From positions 4,650,001-4,714,000 of the forward strand of contig CM037878.1 of the NCBI GenBank assembly GCA_021292165.1: a stretch of DNA of 64,000 bases. Reading direction: 5' to 3'. This document shows positions 11,388-22,112 of the stretch, piece after piece. The position numbers and the translations under genes were made by a program. Every line of letters begins with the position of its first letter. The first letter of the stretch is position 1. Origin of the DNA: Shinisaurus crocodilurus. Its lineage: Eukaryota; Chordata; Lepidosauria; Squamata; Shinisauridae. The notes under the pieces are model-generated. The model was not told the DNA's origin, made no database searches, and saw nothing but the letters and a program-made list of their open reading frames with translations.

Positions 11388-11585
11388 GCAGAAATGACCT
11401 TGGACAATTAAATGCACAATAACAAATAACATCTAGTGGATCTTGGATCTGGCTAATTGACTGATATTCATTTACCTCAAGCAGTATTAATACATATACT
11501 CCAGTTTGATTAAAAGCTCGTACAAGTTTCAGTGCAGCACTTTGTTATTGTGCATTTAATTTTCCAAGGTCATTTCTGCATGTTG
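11388..11585. repeat. Inverted repeat with ~115-base loop, unassigned
   Basis: The left arm (about 11388-11425) reads CAGAAATGACCTTGGACAAT and then TAAATGCACAATAAC. The right arm (about 11543-11583) is its reverse complement with one mismatch. It could be a decayed MITE; no target duplication was found. Confidence 0.6.
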
Positions 11586-12171
11586 GTTATCCCAGTGAGG
11601 GCTCCTCTTTTCCTTCTCATTTTGAGCACTACTTTTCAGCAAACAAAATCCATAAATCAACAGAGAATCCACTGGGGAAAGCACCAAAAGGCAGGGCAAA
11701 GAACAGCTGGCAAGAGGGTTGCGTTAGAAGAAGTTCAGGGATCTGAGCTGACAGACTGGCAAACTGGAAAGGAGAAGTAAACAGCCTACCACTCTCAGAA
11801 GGGTGTGGACAGTTTGGAGTAGGGTGTGTCAACACTGTAGGGATTTTCCAGCCCCTTTCCCACGCTTCGCCTAAGTAGCTCTGGAAGCGTTCGGGAGCAG
11901 AGAATGAACCAAACGGGCTCCAGGTAGCGGTCCACCTGGACCAGAGGCCAACCATCAAGCACTAGAGGTGGGCCTCTGGAGAACGTTTCAGTCAGTCCGG
12001 TACCCAGCGCCAGATGCTGCGTTTGAAGGAAGGCATGAAGGGACACACAGAGGCTGCGTGGCACATTTCTGGCCTAAAACCGTCCTCACCAAAACATTTT
12101 TGCTACGTTGTGTGCGTTGGGGGGGAAGTGGACTGAGTTTGTTTCTAGTGTGTATTTATTGTTTATTAAGT
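11586..12171. other. Unassigned stretch
   Basis: No gene or recognised repeat was seen. Confidence 0.35.
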
Positions 12172-12420
12172 AAGAACTTAAGAGCCACGTTGGATCAGAC
12201 TAAGGATCATCTAGTCCAGCATCCTGTTCACACAGCGGCCGACCAGGAAACCCACAAGCAGGGCATGAGTGCAACAGCACCCTCCCACCCATGTTCCCCA
12301 GCAACTGGTGTACACAGGCATACTGCCTCTGATACGGGAGTTAGCATATAGCCATCAGGACTAGCAGCCACTGATAGCCTTCTCCTCCATGAATTTGTCC
12401 AATCCACTTTTAAAGACAAA
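12172..12420 (-). mobile_element. L3-like LINE 3' end
   Basis: On the minus strand it reads from the ORF end (AAAAGTGGATTGGACAAATT) through the 3' UTR to GGATCAGACTAAGG complement words, as at 54648. Confidence 0.7.
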
Positions 12421-12439
12421 AGTCATTCTTTTATTGCTG

Positions 12440-12600
12440 GTGCTTTGTTTTGTTTTTCATTTTAAGATGGGTTTAATTGCTTTTATTTTGGCTTTTATTG
12501 TTGTAAGCCACCTTAAGCACCATCTCCTGGTAGAGCGAAGGGGTATCAGTTAAATTAATAAATAATTAAGAATAAATAAATGTTTTATATTATGCATTGC
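12440..12600 (+). mobile_element. LINE tail, L2-like
   Basis: TTGTAAGCCACCTTAAGCAC followed by GGTAGAGCGAAGGGG and a TAAATTAATAAATAA tail matches the usual L2-type 3' end pattern. Confidence 0.5.
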
Positions 12601-12857
12601 TTTTCATGCTGGTTGCATTATCCACCGTGTGGGGCCCTAGGCCCCCCAAAGCAGGAAATAAAAATTTCAAATATTTACATAAATCTGAAAATCAGCATAG
12701 GAGCAACTTAAACCTTGTGGGACTTCTAAAGTTCCTCCATTTCAACTGACCACACACAAAAATATCGCCATCTTCAAATATCTGAAGAGCTATCACACTG
12801 ATGATGGAGCAAACTTGCCTTTTGTTGCTCCACAGGGTAGGACCCAAACCAATGGAA

Positions 12858-13203
12858 TCATGTCTCAGAAGAGGAGACTGAGGGGAGATATGATTGCACT
12901 CTTCCAGTACTTGAAGGGTTGTCACACAGAGGAGGGCCAGGATCTCTTCTCGATCATCCCAGTTTGCATGGGCTCAAGTTACAGGAAGCCAGATTCCACC
13001 TGGACATCAGGAAAAGTTTCCTGACTGATAGAGCAATACGCCAACAGAACCAGCTACCTAGGGAGGTGGTGGGCTCTCCCACTCTGGAGGCATTCAAGGT
13101 GCAGCTGGACGGCCATTTGTCAGGGAAACGTTCTCACTGAGCAGGGGGTTGGACTCGATGGCCTTGTAGGCCCCTTCCAACTCTACTGTTCTATGATTCT
13201 ATG
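12858..13203 (+). mobile_element. CR1 LINE 3' end (copy 5)
   Basis: It encodes the CR1 ORF2 C terminus (RRLRGDMIALFQYLKGCHTE onwards, with NQLPREVVGSPTLEAFKVQL) and the CR1 3' UTR ending in TTCTATGATTCTATG. It is 5'-truncated and slightly diverged from the copies at 45 and 56 kb. Confidence 0.85.
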
Positions 13204-13209
13204 TTACAA

Positions 13210-13425
13210 AAGGGGTATCGACTAAATATTAGTCCTTCCTGATGGCACAAGCTGTCTGAGAGTGGAACAGTCTGCCTTAGCAAATGGTGGGGTCTCCTTC
13301 ATTAAGAGACTCTTAAGCAGAGCCTGGATACCCCCCCTATCCAGGGAGCTGTATTAGTGGATTACTTGTGTCAGCGGTGGGCTGACAGGATGAGGTCCCT
13401 TCCAGCTCTAGGAAATTTTGTGTGG
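13210..13425 (+). mobile_element. CR1-like LINE 3' end, older family
   Basis: The sequence reads like a decayed CR1 C terminus (a WWGLLH-type segment near 13285) followed by CTGACAGGATGAGGTCCC and TTCCAGCTCTAGG. It lies head-to-tail after CR1 copy 5. Confidence 0.5.
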
Positions 13426-14323
13426 GTGGAAATCTGCCTTTCTTGTCTCTCTCTCTCTCTCTCACACAGCAAGCTGTACATTTGCACGCTTTCCCGCTTC
13501 TTTTCCCCAGTTCTTGCTCCCAGTCTTCTGATATCCTGACTACACAATTCCCATTTGTCTCTCCAGGGGCCTGTAGAAGTAAATTTTGTCCAGGCTTCAG
13601 TTTAACCGGGCAAGTCAGACCTTTCCTTGTCCTTCTAGGAACATGAGAGCCAATCAACCATCTATTGATTGAGTCTGGCCTCTTCTGTGTTATGCTTTTA
13701 AAGAGTACTGAGCCATCTCCCCCTTGCAACAGACTGTACCGATTAGCTTATGTAAAGCCATGATGGCTGGAAGATGGGCAAGGTCTGATCTTTGACCTTG
13801 GAGTTTCCTTTGGAATTGTCCTGTTTAATTGTACTGACTCATTGTTCCCTGATCTCTACCTGATACTACTTCTTGTTGGCATTCCTGACTATGCTTATTT
13901 TGGGGGGGGGGGGACTTCAAAGGGATTTCAAAGGGAGACGCCAACCCTGCAGAATTACAATTTACTTCTTCAATCCATTCAATTGTTATGCTGTCTTTCC
14001 ACCAAGAAAATGGCGCTCAAGTGGACTAACAAACATAAAAACATTCATTTGGGTCTGAAAAGAGAGAAGGGTTTCCTGTCCCACTACGGACCAGCTTGGC
14101 ATTGCTAAATTGCTTCAGTTACCACATCCATCTATCACAGCTTTTGTGAACAGGGCACATGCTTATTTTGAATTGTCACTGCCTGTACTTCTTGCATTTA
14201 TTCATCTCTGATTCCACTGCTTGCAATCCCTACCCACCTGCCCCTATAGCTGCCAGGGAGCGGAATACTTCATGCCTGTGATGAAGCTTATGCCATAACA
14301 ACTTGGTTAGTCTTTAGGGAAGC
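13426..14323. other. Unassigned stretch with a short (TC)n run
   Basis: A TC run lies at about 13446-13466. No gene was seen. Confidence 0.4.
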
Positions 14324-14366
14324 CTGCCCTAACCTGGTGGGGGGGGGGGGGGCAGATGTGTTGGAC

Positions 14367-14700
14367 CAGTGTTCTCCAACCTTGGGTCCCCAGATGTTTT
14401 TGGCCTACAACTATGCTGGCTGGGCATACTGGGAGTTGTAGGCCAAAAACATCTGGGGACCCAAGGTTTATTTCTTATATTTATTTATTTCTTATATTTA
14501 TCAATCGCCCATCTGGCCGGTCACCCGGCCACCCTGGGCGATGTACAATTAAAATACAATAAAACAATACAATAAAATATAATAATTAAAACAATATAAA
14601 AAATTCTTTTAAAAACCTAACCCACCCCATATTCCCGCCTGAACAGCCATGTTTTTAATGCATGGCGGAAGCTCATCACGGAGAAGGTTGGAGAACACTG
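14367..14700. mobile_element. Palindromic hAT-type MITE, family A (copy C), itself interrupted
   Basis: The element starts CAGTGTTCTCCAACC and ends GGTTGGAGAACACTG. Its 8-base flanks TGTTGGAC (14359-14366) and TGCTGGAC (14701-14708) differ at one base. A 215-base retroinsertion splits the right arm at 14469. Confidence 0.88.
14469..14683 (-). mobile_element. LINE 3' tail (L2-like) inserted in MITE
   Basis: On the minus strand it ends with GGGCGATTGATAAATATAAG and a TAAATA tail. It is flanked by AAGGTT (14463-14468 and 14684-14689). The same tail appears as a 48-base insert at 63001. Confidence 0.7.
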
Positions 14701-14810
14701 TGCTGGACTACCACCCCATCATCCCCTGCCAGCATGCCTGGTGGGTGTGCTGGCCAGGGATGATGGGAGTTGTAGTCCCAACACATCTGGAGGGTGCTGG
14801 GTTGAGGATA

Positions 14811-15217
14811 GCTTTTTTTGGGTGCCACAAGACTCTCTGCTGTTTTCCCTAAATCCCAATGAACCATACTTGGGAAGGACTACCACAACGCTTCATCCAG
14901 CAGTGCAGCTACGGCTGGAGCTGGGGGAAGAAAGTCCAGGGCCCTACAACCCAACCCACCCCCAATGACCACACAGAGAGCAGCAGGTGATGAGGGCAGC
15001 AGATGCAAACTCCATTTTATTCCTGTAGTCATAACGGTGCTATGATTTAAGTGAGTTTAAAATGCAAAGCTGCACACGCTCAGATTATTATTATTATTAT
15101 TATTATTATGATAAATCAGGTTTGGCAAACAGTTTTGTTGTTGCTGTTCTAACATATGAGGAGTGTAAAAGCAGTTGTAAAGCATGGAATGGTGTTTGCG
15201 GGGGGGGGGCGGGATGT
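14811..15217. other. Unassigned stretch with (ATT)n microsatellite
   Basis: An ATT trinucleotide run lies at about 15086-15109. No gene was seen. Confidence 0.5.
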
Positions 15218-15392
15218 TCATAGATTCATAGATTCTAGAGTTGGAAGGGGCCTACAAGGCCATCGAGTCCAACCCCCCGCTCAATGCAGGAAACTAGAGG
15301 AGGGGTCTCCCATCCAAGTAGTCACCAGGCCTGACCCTGCTTAGCTTTCCACACTCAGACAAGATGAGCCAGCGTGAGCCACAGGCCTGTAT
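15218..15392 (-). mobile_element. 5S-rRNA-derived SINE with CR1-like tail (copy 2)
   Basis: This is the fuller form. On the minus strand the 5S-like head includes GGCTCATCTTGTCTGAGTG, aligning to the 5S internal promoter region, then AAGCTAAGCAGGGTCAGGCC, ACTTGGATGGGAGACC, and the CR1 3' end finishing TCTATGAATCTATGAA. The 5S head would supply an RNA polymerase III promoter, and the CR1 tail would let the CR1 reverse transcriptase use the RNA. Both roles are inferred from family knowledge. Confidence 0.82.
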
Positions 15393-15772
15393 TTGTGTAC
15401 GGTACCTTGCAGCTGAAGTAACACATATAAGTAATGCCTCCGCATAAGACTGTCAAATCCAGAGTCTTAAGATTGCCGGGCTGCACCACTGGTTTCTTCT
15501 GAGTTGTTCTCTGGAGTCAGAGACCGACGTAACCAGTTTCACGTTCAAAATGGGAAACTGGACTAGAGCAAGGACTGCCTTCGTTTGCCAACATCTTCCA
15601 CTCAACAGCAAAAGCCCCAGAGAGAAGCAGAGATGCCCGCTGAACGACTAAGAACAAAATTGGGCAGCCCTCCCCCCCCCCCAAAAAAAGAACTTCAGGA
15701 GAGGTAACACTTTTGCCCAGCTGAGAAAGGTCCGCCACTCCCGTGCAAAGCGGGTGAAGGGGAAGCACCAAC
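15393..15772. other. Unassigned stretch
   Basis: No gene or recognised repeat was seen. Confidence 0.4.
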
Positions 15773-15993
15773 AACGGTGAGTGTGTTGGACTGTGACTCG
15801 GGAGATCCAGGTTCTAGTCCCCACTTGGCCATTAAACTCACCGGGTGACTTTGGGCCAGTCACGGACTCTCAGCCTGATCTACCTCACAGGGTTGTTGTG
15901 AGGATAAAATGGAGAGGAGCAGGAGGATTGTGTAAGCCGCCTTGGGCTCCTTGCAGGAAAATAGGAGGGATATAAATATAATAAATAAATAAA
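15773..15993 (+). mobile_element. tRNA-derived SINE, Sauria-SINE type
   Basis: The plus strand shows GTTGGACTGTGACTCGGG, the B-box-like AGGTTCTAGTCCCC, GACTTTGGGCCAGTCACGG, and a tail of TATAAATATAATAAATAAAT. The first bases of the tRNA head are missing. Confidence 0.85.
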
Positions 15994-16685
15994 TTTGCAC
16001 TTTTGGTTAATGTCCAAAATATGCTCCCTTCCCCAATGGCGGACCCCAATGCCATCTTTCTCCAAATGGGAGGGTGTGGAGGGTGTGGAGAAAGCCCAAA
16101 CACAAGTCTGCACTCACACACACACAAATTTCCCCTAAGGGAGGGGGCGAGGGAGGAGGGATGAGATCACCGGAGAAGCAACCAGACAAGTTGTCAGCCC
16201 CAACAAAGGAGGGCCTCGGTGGAGATCCACAAAAGTCCAGGAAGGACCATCAAGGACCATCAAACTAGCAGGGCAGTCTCAAAGAGCTGCAAAGTACCAC
16301 TACGTCATCTCCTTCCCGGGCAGGAATAAGCCCACCTGAAACGAAGGGGCAGGCATAAGCCCCCACCTGACCTGGAGGGCGGGGAGAGCGGGAAATCCGG
16401 GGAGAGCAACAACCCTTCCGGTAGAGGGTTGTTGGGAACCACGGGTACTTCGGGGCCAGATCCACCTCAAAGCAAGCAGTCCGAGTACACCATTCTCATC
16501 CACGGATCGCCGACCCGGAGCTAGGCTGAAACTGACTAGGCGTATAGTCTTTGGTCTGAGGAAATCGACTAGATTCAGTCCGCTAGCCTGGGAGCCTTCT
16601 CATTGGGTAAGGCGGGGGGTCAACTAAGGTTGTGTTGACAGTATAGTATTCCTGAAGAGCTGTTAGTTTCGTTCTGTGTTATTGT
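15994..16685. other. Unassigned stretch
   Basis: No convincing gene or repeat was seen. Confidence 0.35.
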
Positions 16686-16890
16686 CATCATCAGGCGATC
16701 ACTCGTGACCGAGTAAGATTGTCTTCCGGGATAAAAGGAGGAAATTCTAAAGAAGATTGTGTAGACTCTAGCGATGGGTCCGTAAGTGACTGTGGAGGCC
16801 AATTCTAGATCCACACAGCTTCCCACAGTGAGGACACAGGTTACCAGATAGAAGATGGTCCTGTAAAGGATTCATTTGACGTGCTTTTCG
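16686..16890 (-). mobile_element. RTE-like LINE, 3' end fragment
   Basis: The minus strand carries the C-terminal zinc finger (CPHCGKLCGSRIGLHSHLRT), the stop and the 3' UTR, ending in a short ATG tail near 16686. Confidence 0.85.
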
Positions 16891-17318
16891 CTTGTATAAA
16901 CAAATAAAAGCCTTATTTGGGCATTTAAAGGGCTGCGGTTTCCTTTTGTGTGTAAAAGCCTCACGGGTGGTCGCTAGAGCTCGGACGGGCTGTAATTCAT
17001 TGCCGATTAACCCGTTAAGCGCCGAACTCACGCAAAGGATCCTGTTGGTGATCCTTCACAGAAATGTCAACAAGCCAAGATGCCATTTAGGGACGAGGAG
17101 GGAGAGGGGGCTATCCCCACTCAACATTTCAGACCATTCTTCTCCTACGGACAGCCAGCTCACTTGTCCTATACACGTGATATTGTAATCATTAGAGCTG
17201 TGTGGAAAAGGTCTCGCAAAATTCTCCACCCTGTTGGCAGGTAGAGATATGGGGGACGGACGGGGCAATTTCACCAAATTTCTCCAAGGGGAGGAGAAAT
17301 TCTCCAACAGTTTCTCTT
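16891..17318. other. Unassigned stretch
   Basis: No gene or recognised repeat was seen. Confidence 0.35.
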
Positions 17319-17487
17319 GGCCATGAAACTCACTGGGTGACTTTGGGCCAGTCACTGACTCTCAGCCTCACCTACCTCACAGAGTTGTTGTGAGGATAAA
17401 ATGGAGAGGAGGAGGAGGAGGAGGATTATGTAAGCTGCCTTGGGTTCCTTGCAGGAAAAAAGGCGGGGTATAAATATAATAAATAGA
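17319..17487 (+). mobile_element. tRNA-derived SINE, Sauria-SINE type, 5'-truncated
   Basis: It starts within the body (GGCCATGAAACTCACTGGG) and ends with GGCGGGGTATAAATATAAT. Confidence 0.82.
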
Positions 17488-18449
17488 ATAGGTAGGGCTC
17501 ACCACTGGCCGGGGGCGGGGGGGTTGTAGCACAGCTTCTTTCTTTTTTCCCCTAAAGGTTTTTTCTCTTTCCCTCCTTCTTGCACTGCCAGCTGTGTTGG
17601 CAGCCTGGCCCGTTTTTGCATCCTCCACAGTGCAGGTGTGCGGGGAGCAGCCTTGCGTCTAGCTCCAGGGGAAAGGTGGAGCTAGTGCGGTGACAAAATC
17701 TGCCCTCTAATTTCCTGAAAGTTTTCTCCCTCCCCATGAAAGAGGCTTCCATCATTCTGACTCATTTCTCGGGGCATTTTATAATTTATTTTTGTGGTGC
17801 TTTAAAGCTTACCTAGTCACCGTGAGGTGGCCGAGGGTGCCGAGGTGGCCGAGCGTGCCGTGCGTGTGCCTTTTTCCTTTCTATTAAACATCTCCCCATT
17901 GCTTTGCAGCCCCCCAGGCTGCCTGCACTTCCTGATCTGAAAAAACTCCATGGGAGGAAGTGCTTCGTTCTGTCTTCCCCTGGGCTGTAGTTTTTAGTGT
18001 GGGAAGACAAGGACAAGGAGGCTACAGTCTGCCATAGGAAAGACAGGACGCTCAAGCACATTCCTTGGCCACCTCGTAAGTAAGGTGAGCACAAGAAACC
18101 CAAAGCCAACCCATGAGAATGTCTCTGAAATTTTCTTCTCCTTTGAACTTCTTTTCAAAAGCAGTTCCTTTTCTATCGAATTGAATGAGAACGGCCGGCG
18201 GGGAAATGTGGGAGACATTTTCGGCACCGCACTAGTACCGGTAATTATCGATTTAATTACCTCTGAGGTAAGTTGTACTGTACATGTCAATGGCACACGG
18301 ATCCCTTCGCAGCAAAGTACGTAAATGACCTCGGAGAAACGTCCCTTGGAGAAAAGACATTCAACCCAAAAGCATGAAATTTCTTTTTGAGCAATGCTCC
18401 ATATCACTCATACCTGAGATTTCCAGGCCCAATCTTGCCAAGTTTGTCA
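17488..18449. other. Unassigned stretch
   Basis: No gene was seen. A short GTGCCGAGGTGGCCGAG-type duplication occurs near 17825-17860. Confidence 0.35.
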
Positions 18450-18457
18450 CCTTAAGG

Positions 18458-18592
18458 CGGAGCTCTCCAACCATGGGTCCCCAGATGTTTTTGGCCTACA
18501 ACTCCCAGCATGCCCCAGCCAGCTATGCTGGCTGAGGCATGCTGGGAGTTGTAGGCCAAAAACATCTGGGGACCCAAGTTTGGAGAGCCCTG
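18458..18592. mobile_element. Palindromic hAT-type MITE, family A (copy D)
   Basis: The 135-base palindrome is flanked by CCTTAAGG (18450-18457) and CCTTACGG (18593-18600), an 8-base duplication with one mismatch. Both arms share the variant GCTCTCC/GGAGAGC. Confidence 0.88.
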
Positions 18593-19310
18593 CCTTACGG
18601 TTTCTATCTACCCGCACCTAAACCCCTTTGCACCCACTCTGTAACCAGAAATATCCAAGGGTGGCCCAATCCCATACCTTCCGGCATCTGACACAGAAAA
18701 ATAGATACACTCGGTGTATTTCACACACTTGGGATTTTGCAACGCAGGCCTTAACCAGCCAAACAAGCGAGGAATCTGGAAATCTACATTTCAAAACAGA
18801 CACCCCACCCCACCCGTTTCACATCGATGTGTCATCAACCTGCACATTTTGGTCACATTTGCACTTCTTTGTCATAAATTTGCACATAGCATCTCACTAC
18901 CCGGGCCGCTGATTAAATAGACACAATTTCAACCTGGCAAAGTTATCAGTTCCAGTTTCCAAGTGGGACAACCTGAACCGGGTCAACCAAAGGAGGCCAA
19001 TCAACAGAGAAGCTCCAGGATGTATTAGGTATAAAGCAAATGCACACCAGCAACAAAGACTGGAGACAGACCGTTTTCTCTCGGAGCAAGTTACAGGACA
19101 GAAGCATCAGTGTGCCTGGCCCACACACTCCTCGCACTCTCATCTCTGCTAAACAGGTCTTGCAGGTTTTAATGTTAAAACCTGTCATACTGGTTGGCAA
19201 GAATGCCTTTGTGTTGCCGCCTTCCCAGCCTCTTTAAAAACCGTTGTCTTTCCCCAGACACATACAGGCAAGAAAGCACAGAAAGCACACAATCCTTCCT
19301 TACATCACAC
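18593..19310. other. Unassigned stretch
   Basis: No gene or recognised repeat was seen. Confidence 0.35.
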
Positions 19311-19564
19311 AGAGCCAGCGTGGCATAGTGGTGAGAGTGTTGGACTGGGACTCGGGGGATCCGGGTTCTAGTCCCCACTCGGCCATGAAGCTCACTGGGT
19401 GACTTTGGGCCAGTCCCTGACTCTCAGCCTAACCTACCTCACAGGGTTGTTGTGAGGATAAAATGGAGAGAAGGAGGAGGATTATGTAAGCCACCTTGGG
19501 TTCCTTGCAGGAAAAAAGGCGGGGTATAAATATAATAATAGATAAATAAAATAAATACATAAAT
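19311..19564 (+). mobile_element. tRNA-derived SINE, Sauria-SINE type, full length
   Basis: This is one of the most complete copies: tRNA-like head AGAGCCAGCGTGGCATAGTG, B box GGGTTCTAGTCCC, conserved body and a TATAATAATAGATAAATAAA tail. It faces another copy (19728-19984) tail to tail. Confidence 0.9.
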
Positions 19565-19727
19565 TTTGGGTGAGTCTCCTTTTGCAAAATGCGCCATCTG
19601 CTCTTCTCATCTTTGACTGCCCTTTCCTGCACCTTTTCCAGCTCCGCTACCTCTCCAATGGGCCTGCAGAAGTGAGCTCTGTTTGGCTGGGGGGGGGGGA
19701 GGCACAATTCTGCAAAACGTACCCCAT

Positions 19728-19984
19728 TTTTATTTATTTATTTATTATATTTATATACTCCACCCTTTTTTCCTGCAAGGAACCCAAGGCGGCTTACATA
19801 ATCCTCCTCCTCCTCCTCCTCTCCATTTTTATCCTCACAACAACCCTGTGAGGTAGGTGAGGCTGAGAGTCAGTGACTTGGCCCAAAGTCACCCAGTGAG
19901 TTTCATGGCCGAGCGGGGGCTAGGACCTGCGTCTCCCGAGTCCCAGCCCAGCACTCTCACCACTACTACGCCACACCGGCTCTC
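19728..19984 (-). mobile_element. tRNA-derived SINE, Sauria-SINE type, full length
   Basis: This is a reverse copy of the same family. Its tRNA head ends at 19984, directly against the CpG island. Confidence 0.88.
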
Positions 19985-21150
19985 TTACCGTGGGGTAAGG
20001 GCCTGGCAATGTTGGGACTGCTCGCGACAAGGGGCAGGAAGGCGAGCGGCTGAACTGGGCTGCTTCTTCGCTCGCGTTTGCCTCGCCAAGGCCCACGTCG
20101 GGGAGGGGCCGCGGCTCAGCGGCGGAGCGCGCGCTTTGCACGCGGGACATCCATCCCCAGGCGGGGCTGGAGGAAGCGGCTGCCGGGAGGAAGCCCCGGA
20201 CCGGGAGCCACTGCTGTCAGCCGGCGGCCACCCTACTGGGCAGGACGGACTGCGGGTCCGACTCCGAGGAGAAAGGAGCAGCTGCTGCCCAGGTGGCCGT
20301 CTGGCACCTGGGGAGCGGAGGAGCGTGTCTGTGCCGGAGGGAGGGCGCCTTCTCCCCGGCGACCTCTGAAGTCGCCGCCGGGAGCGGGGCCACTCGCAAC
20401 CCCCTGGCCCACCTCACCCGACAGTGCCTGCTCGTCCCCGGATGTATTGGGGGGGGGGGGGAGATTGTCTTTCCAAGCCTTGAGGCCATTTTGGAGACGG
20501 GCGCCCGGGACTGGAGCCGGGACCCCCCGCATGCCAAGCGCGGCTCCTCTTCCCGAGACGTGGCCCCCCCTCCTCCCCGACGCCGGGCCCTCCCCCGGCG
20601 CCCCCGTCGAAGGCAGACGGCCCGGACCCGGCCCGGACTCGCCTCCTGCAGCGGGGCAAACTCCCACCCTCCCCGAGGCGAGCGGAGGCGCGGCGCCCCC
20701 GACGGCGGCGGCCCTGGAGGGCGGGGCGGGGCGGGGCGCGGAGGCCTCCCATACCTGCGCCGGGCGGCGGGGCCCGCGGGAGCCTCGGGCGGCGGCGGCG
20801 GCGGCGGCAGCGGAGGAGGCGGAGCCGGGAAGGAGGCAGCCCGGGCGGACGGCGACGCCTCCGCAGGCGGGCAGCCTCCGCCCCGCTTCCCCTTCGCTCC
20901 GCCCGCCCGCCCGCGGCCAGGAAGGCCGGCCAGCCGAGAGAGGCGGGATGCAGCGCGGGGCCGGCCGCCTCCGCCCGGGGTCCTGCTCCCTCCTCCTCCT
21001 CCTCCTCCCGCTCGCGCGCCCCCGTCCTTCCTCTCGACCCCCCCACCCACCACGCCAAAAGAGCCCTGCTGCTGTCTCAGGTCAAGGCTTCACCCGTTGG
21101 ACTTCTGCCTGTTAAAGGGACAGCGCGGCCGTCCTGGGGAAAAAAAAATG
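19985..21150. promoter_or_regulatory. CpG island, candidate promoter / first-exon region
   Basis: About 1.15 kb is very GC- and CpG-rich, unlike the rest of the window. It has GC boxes on both strands (GGGCGGGGCGGGGCGCGG near 20720, CTCCGCCCGCCCGCCCG near 20898), a GGC trinucleotide run (about 20787-20808) and a CTC run near 20990. Such islands usually mark promoters in vertebrates. Long ORFs exist on both strands but are low-complexity Arg/Pro/Gly. One plus-strand Met at 20948 begins a short frame with a Leu-rich stretch like a signal peptide. A GT dinucleotide suited to a splice donor lies at 21081 on the plus strand, and a GGTAAGAG-type donor on the minus strand near 19990. Direction of transcription cannot be settled here. 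Confidence 0.7.
20787..20808. repeat. (GGC)n trinucleotide repeat in CpG island
   Basis: A short run of about seven GGC units. Confidence 0.85.
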
Positions 21151-21160
21151 GGGTGCCTTT

Positions 21161-21379
21161 TTCTTTTATTGTATTTATTTATCCTGTCTTCCCCGCCGCC
21201 GCCCCTTGCAAGGAGCCCGAGGCGGTTCACATGGTGGTCCTCCTCTCTCATCATATCTACACAACAACCCTGTGAGGTAGGCTAGGCTGAGAGTCAGCGA
21301 CTGGGCCAAAGTCCCCGTGGGCGCTTCATGGCCAAGGGGGGACAAGAACCGGGACCTCCCCAAGTCCACATTCCCGGTA
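21161..21379 (-). mobile_element. tRNA-derived SINE, Sauria-SINE type, diverged
   Basis: The tail and body are clear (GGAGCCCGAGGCGGTTCACA, CAACAACCCTGTGAGGTAGG). The tRNA head is decayed. Confidence 0.78.
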
Positions 21380-21667
21380 TGCAAGAGAAGCCGGATGGAA
21401 AGGCAGGACGTGAATCAAAGAAATACGGAATAAATGAGAGTTGGGCATGGGTGGCCTGGAAAACAGCCCATCGGATCTGTTCCTTGCTCAGCCTCTTTTA
21501 ATGGGGTCTGTGCACAGATCATGCTTGTGGTTCGTACCTGTGGCATGTCCAGTGGATCGTGAGAGGGGTGCCAAGGATGAGAGATTCAAAGGCAGTTTGT
21601 AAACCACTTAAATCAGCACGCACATTTCTGTTGTGTTAATTTCAACACCTCCACTGAGTTCATTTAC

Positions 21668-21866
21668 ATTATTATTATTATTATTATTACTTTCATATCC
21701 TGCCTCTGTTCCTCTTGCAAGGAGCCCAAGGCGGCTCGTGTGGTCCTCCTTTCCATTTCACCCTCAAAACAACCCTGTGAGGTAGGCTAGGCTGAGAGTC
21801 AGTGACTGGCCCAAAGTCACCCAGGGAGCCTCGTGGCCGAGTGGGGACCACACCACACTGGCTTGT
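21668..21866 (-). mobile_element. tRNA-derived SINE, Sauria-SINE type, internally deleted
   Basis: An (ATT)n tail at 21668 is followed by the body. The B-box region is deleted, so GTGGGGACCA joins directly to CACCACACTGGC of the head. Confidence 0.8.
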
Positions 21867-22112
21867 CTTATACCCCTCATAACGCAAGGAAAAGAGCCCT
21901 GCCAGGGCGGGCTGAAGGGCAGCCGGTCTTGCCCTGCGACCCCCTTCCCATGGGGGGCAGATAGATGCCCTGCGGCACAGCACTCCCCACTCTGGCCCCC
22001 GGAGGTAGAGTGTGGAGAAAAAGCGTCAGTTTCCTGCACCACACACACACACACACCTCCTCACGTGCAAACAAGTATAATCCCAGCTGGGGGCTGGGAA
22101 ATGCAAAATGAC

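Larger units (their letters stand above)
14324..14810. mobile_element. Palindromic MITE, family B (copy 3), host of nested insertions
   Basis: The left arm (CCTAACCTGGTGGG, then CAGATGTGTTGGAC) and right arm (GTAGTCCCAACACATCTGG, then GGTGCTGGGTT) belong to one family B palindrome. A family A MITE interrupts it at 14367-14700, duplicating TGTTGGAC/TGCTGGAC. Confidence 0.75.

Noticed and set aside
15218..15392. A 5S rRNA gene
   Set aside because: Only part of 5S is present, with many changes, joined to a CR1 tail and repeated in dispersed copies; this is a SINE.
19311..19390. A tRNA gene (A/B-box-like head)
   Set aside because: No cloverleaf can be completed and the head runs straight into a SINE body with multiple copies.
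20078..21285. Long overlapping ORFs (up to 345 residues) on both strands of the CpG island
   Set aside because: High GC removes stop codons. The proteins are low-complexity Arg/Pro/Gly/Ala with no family motif, so none is called as a gene.
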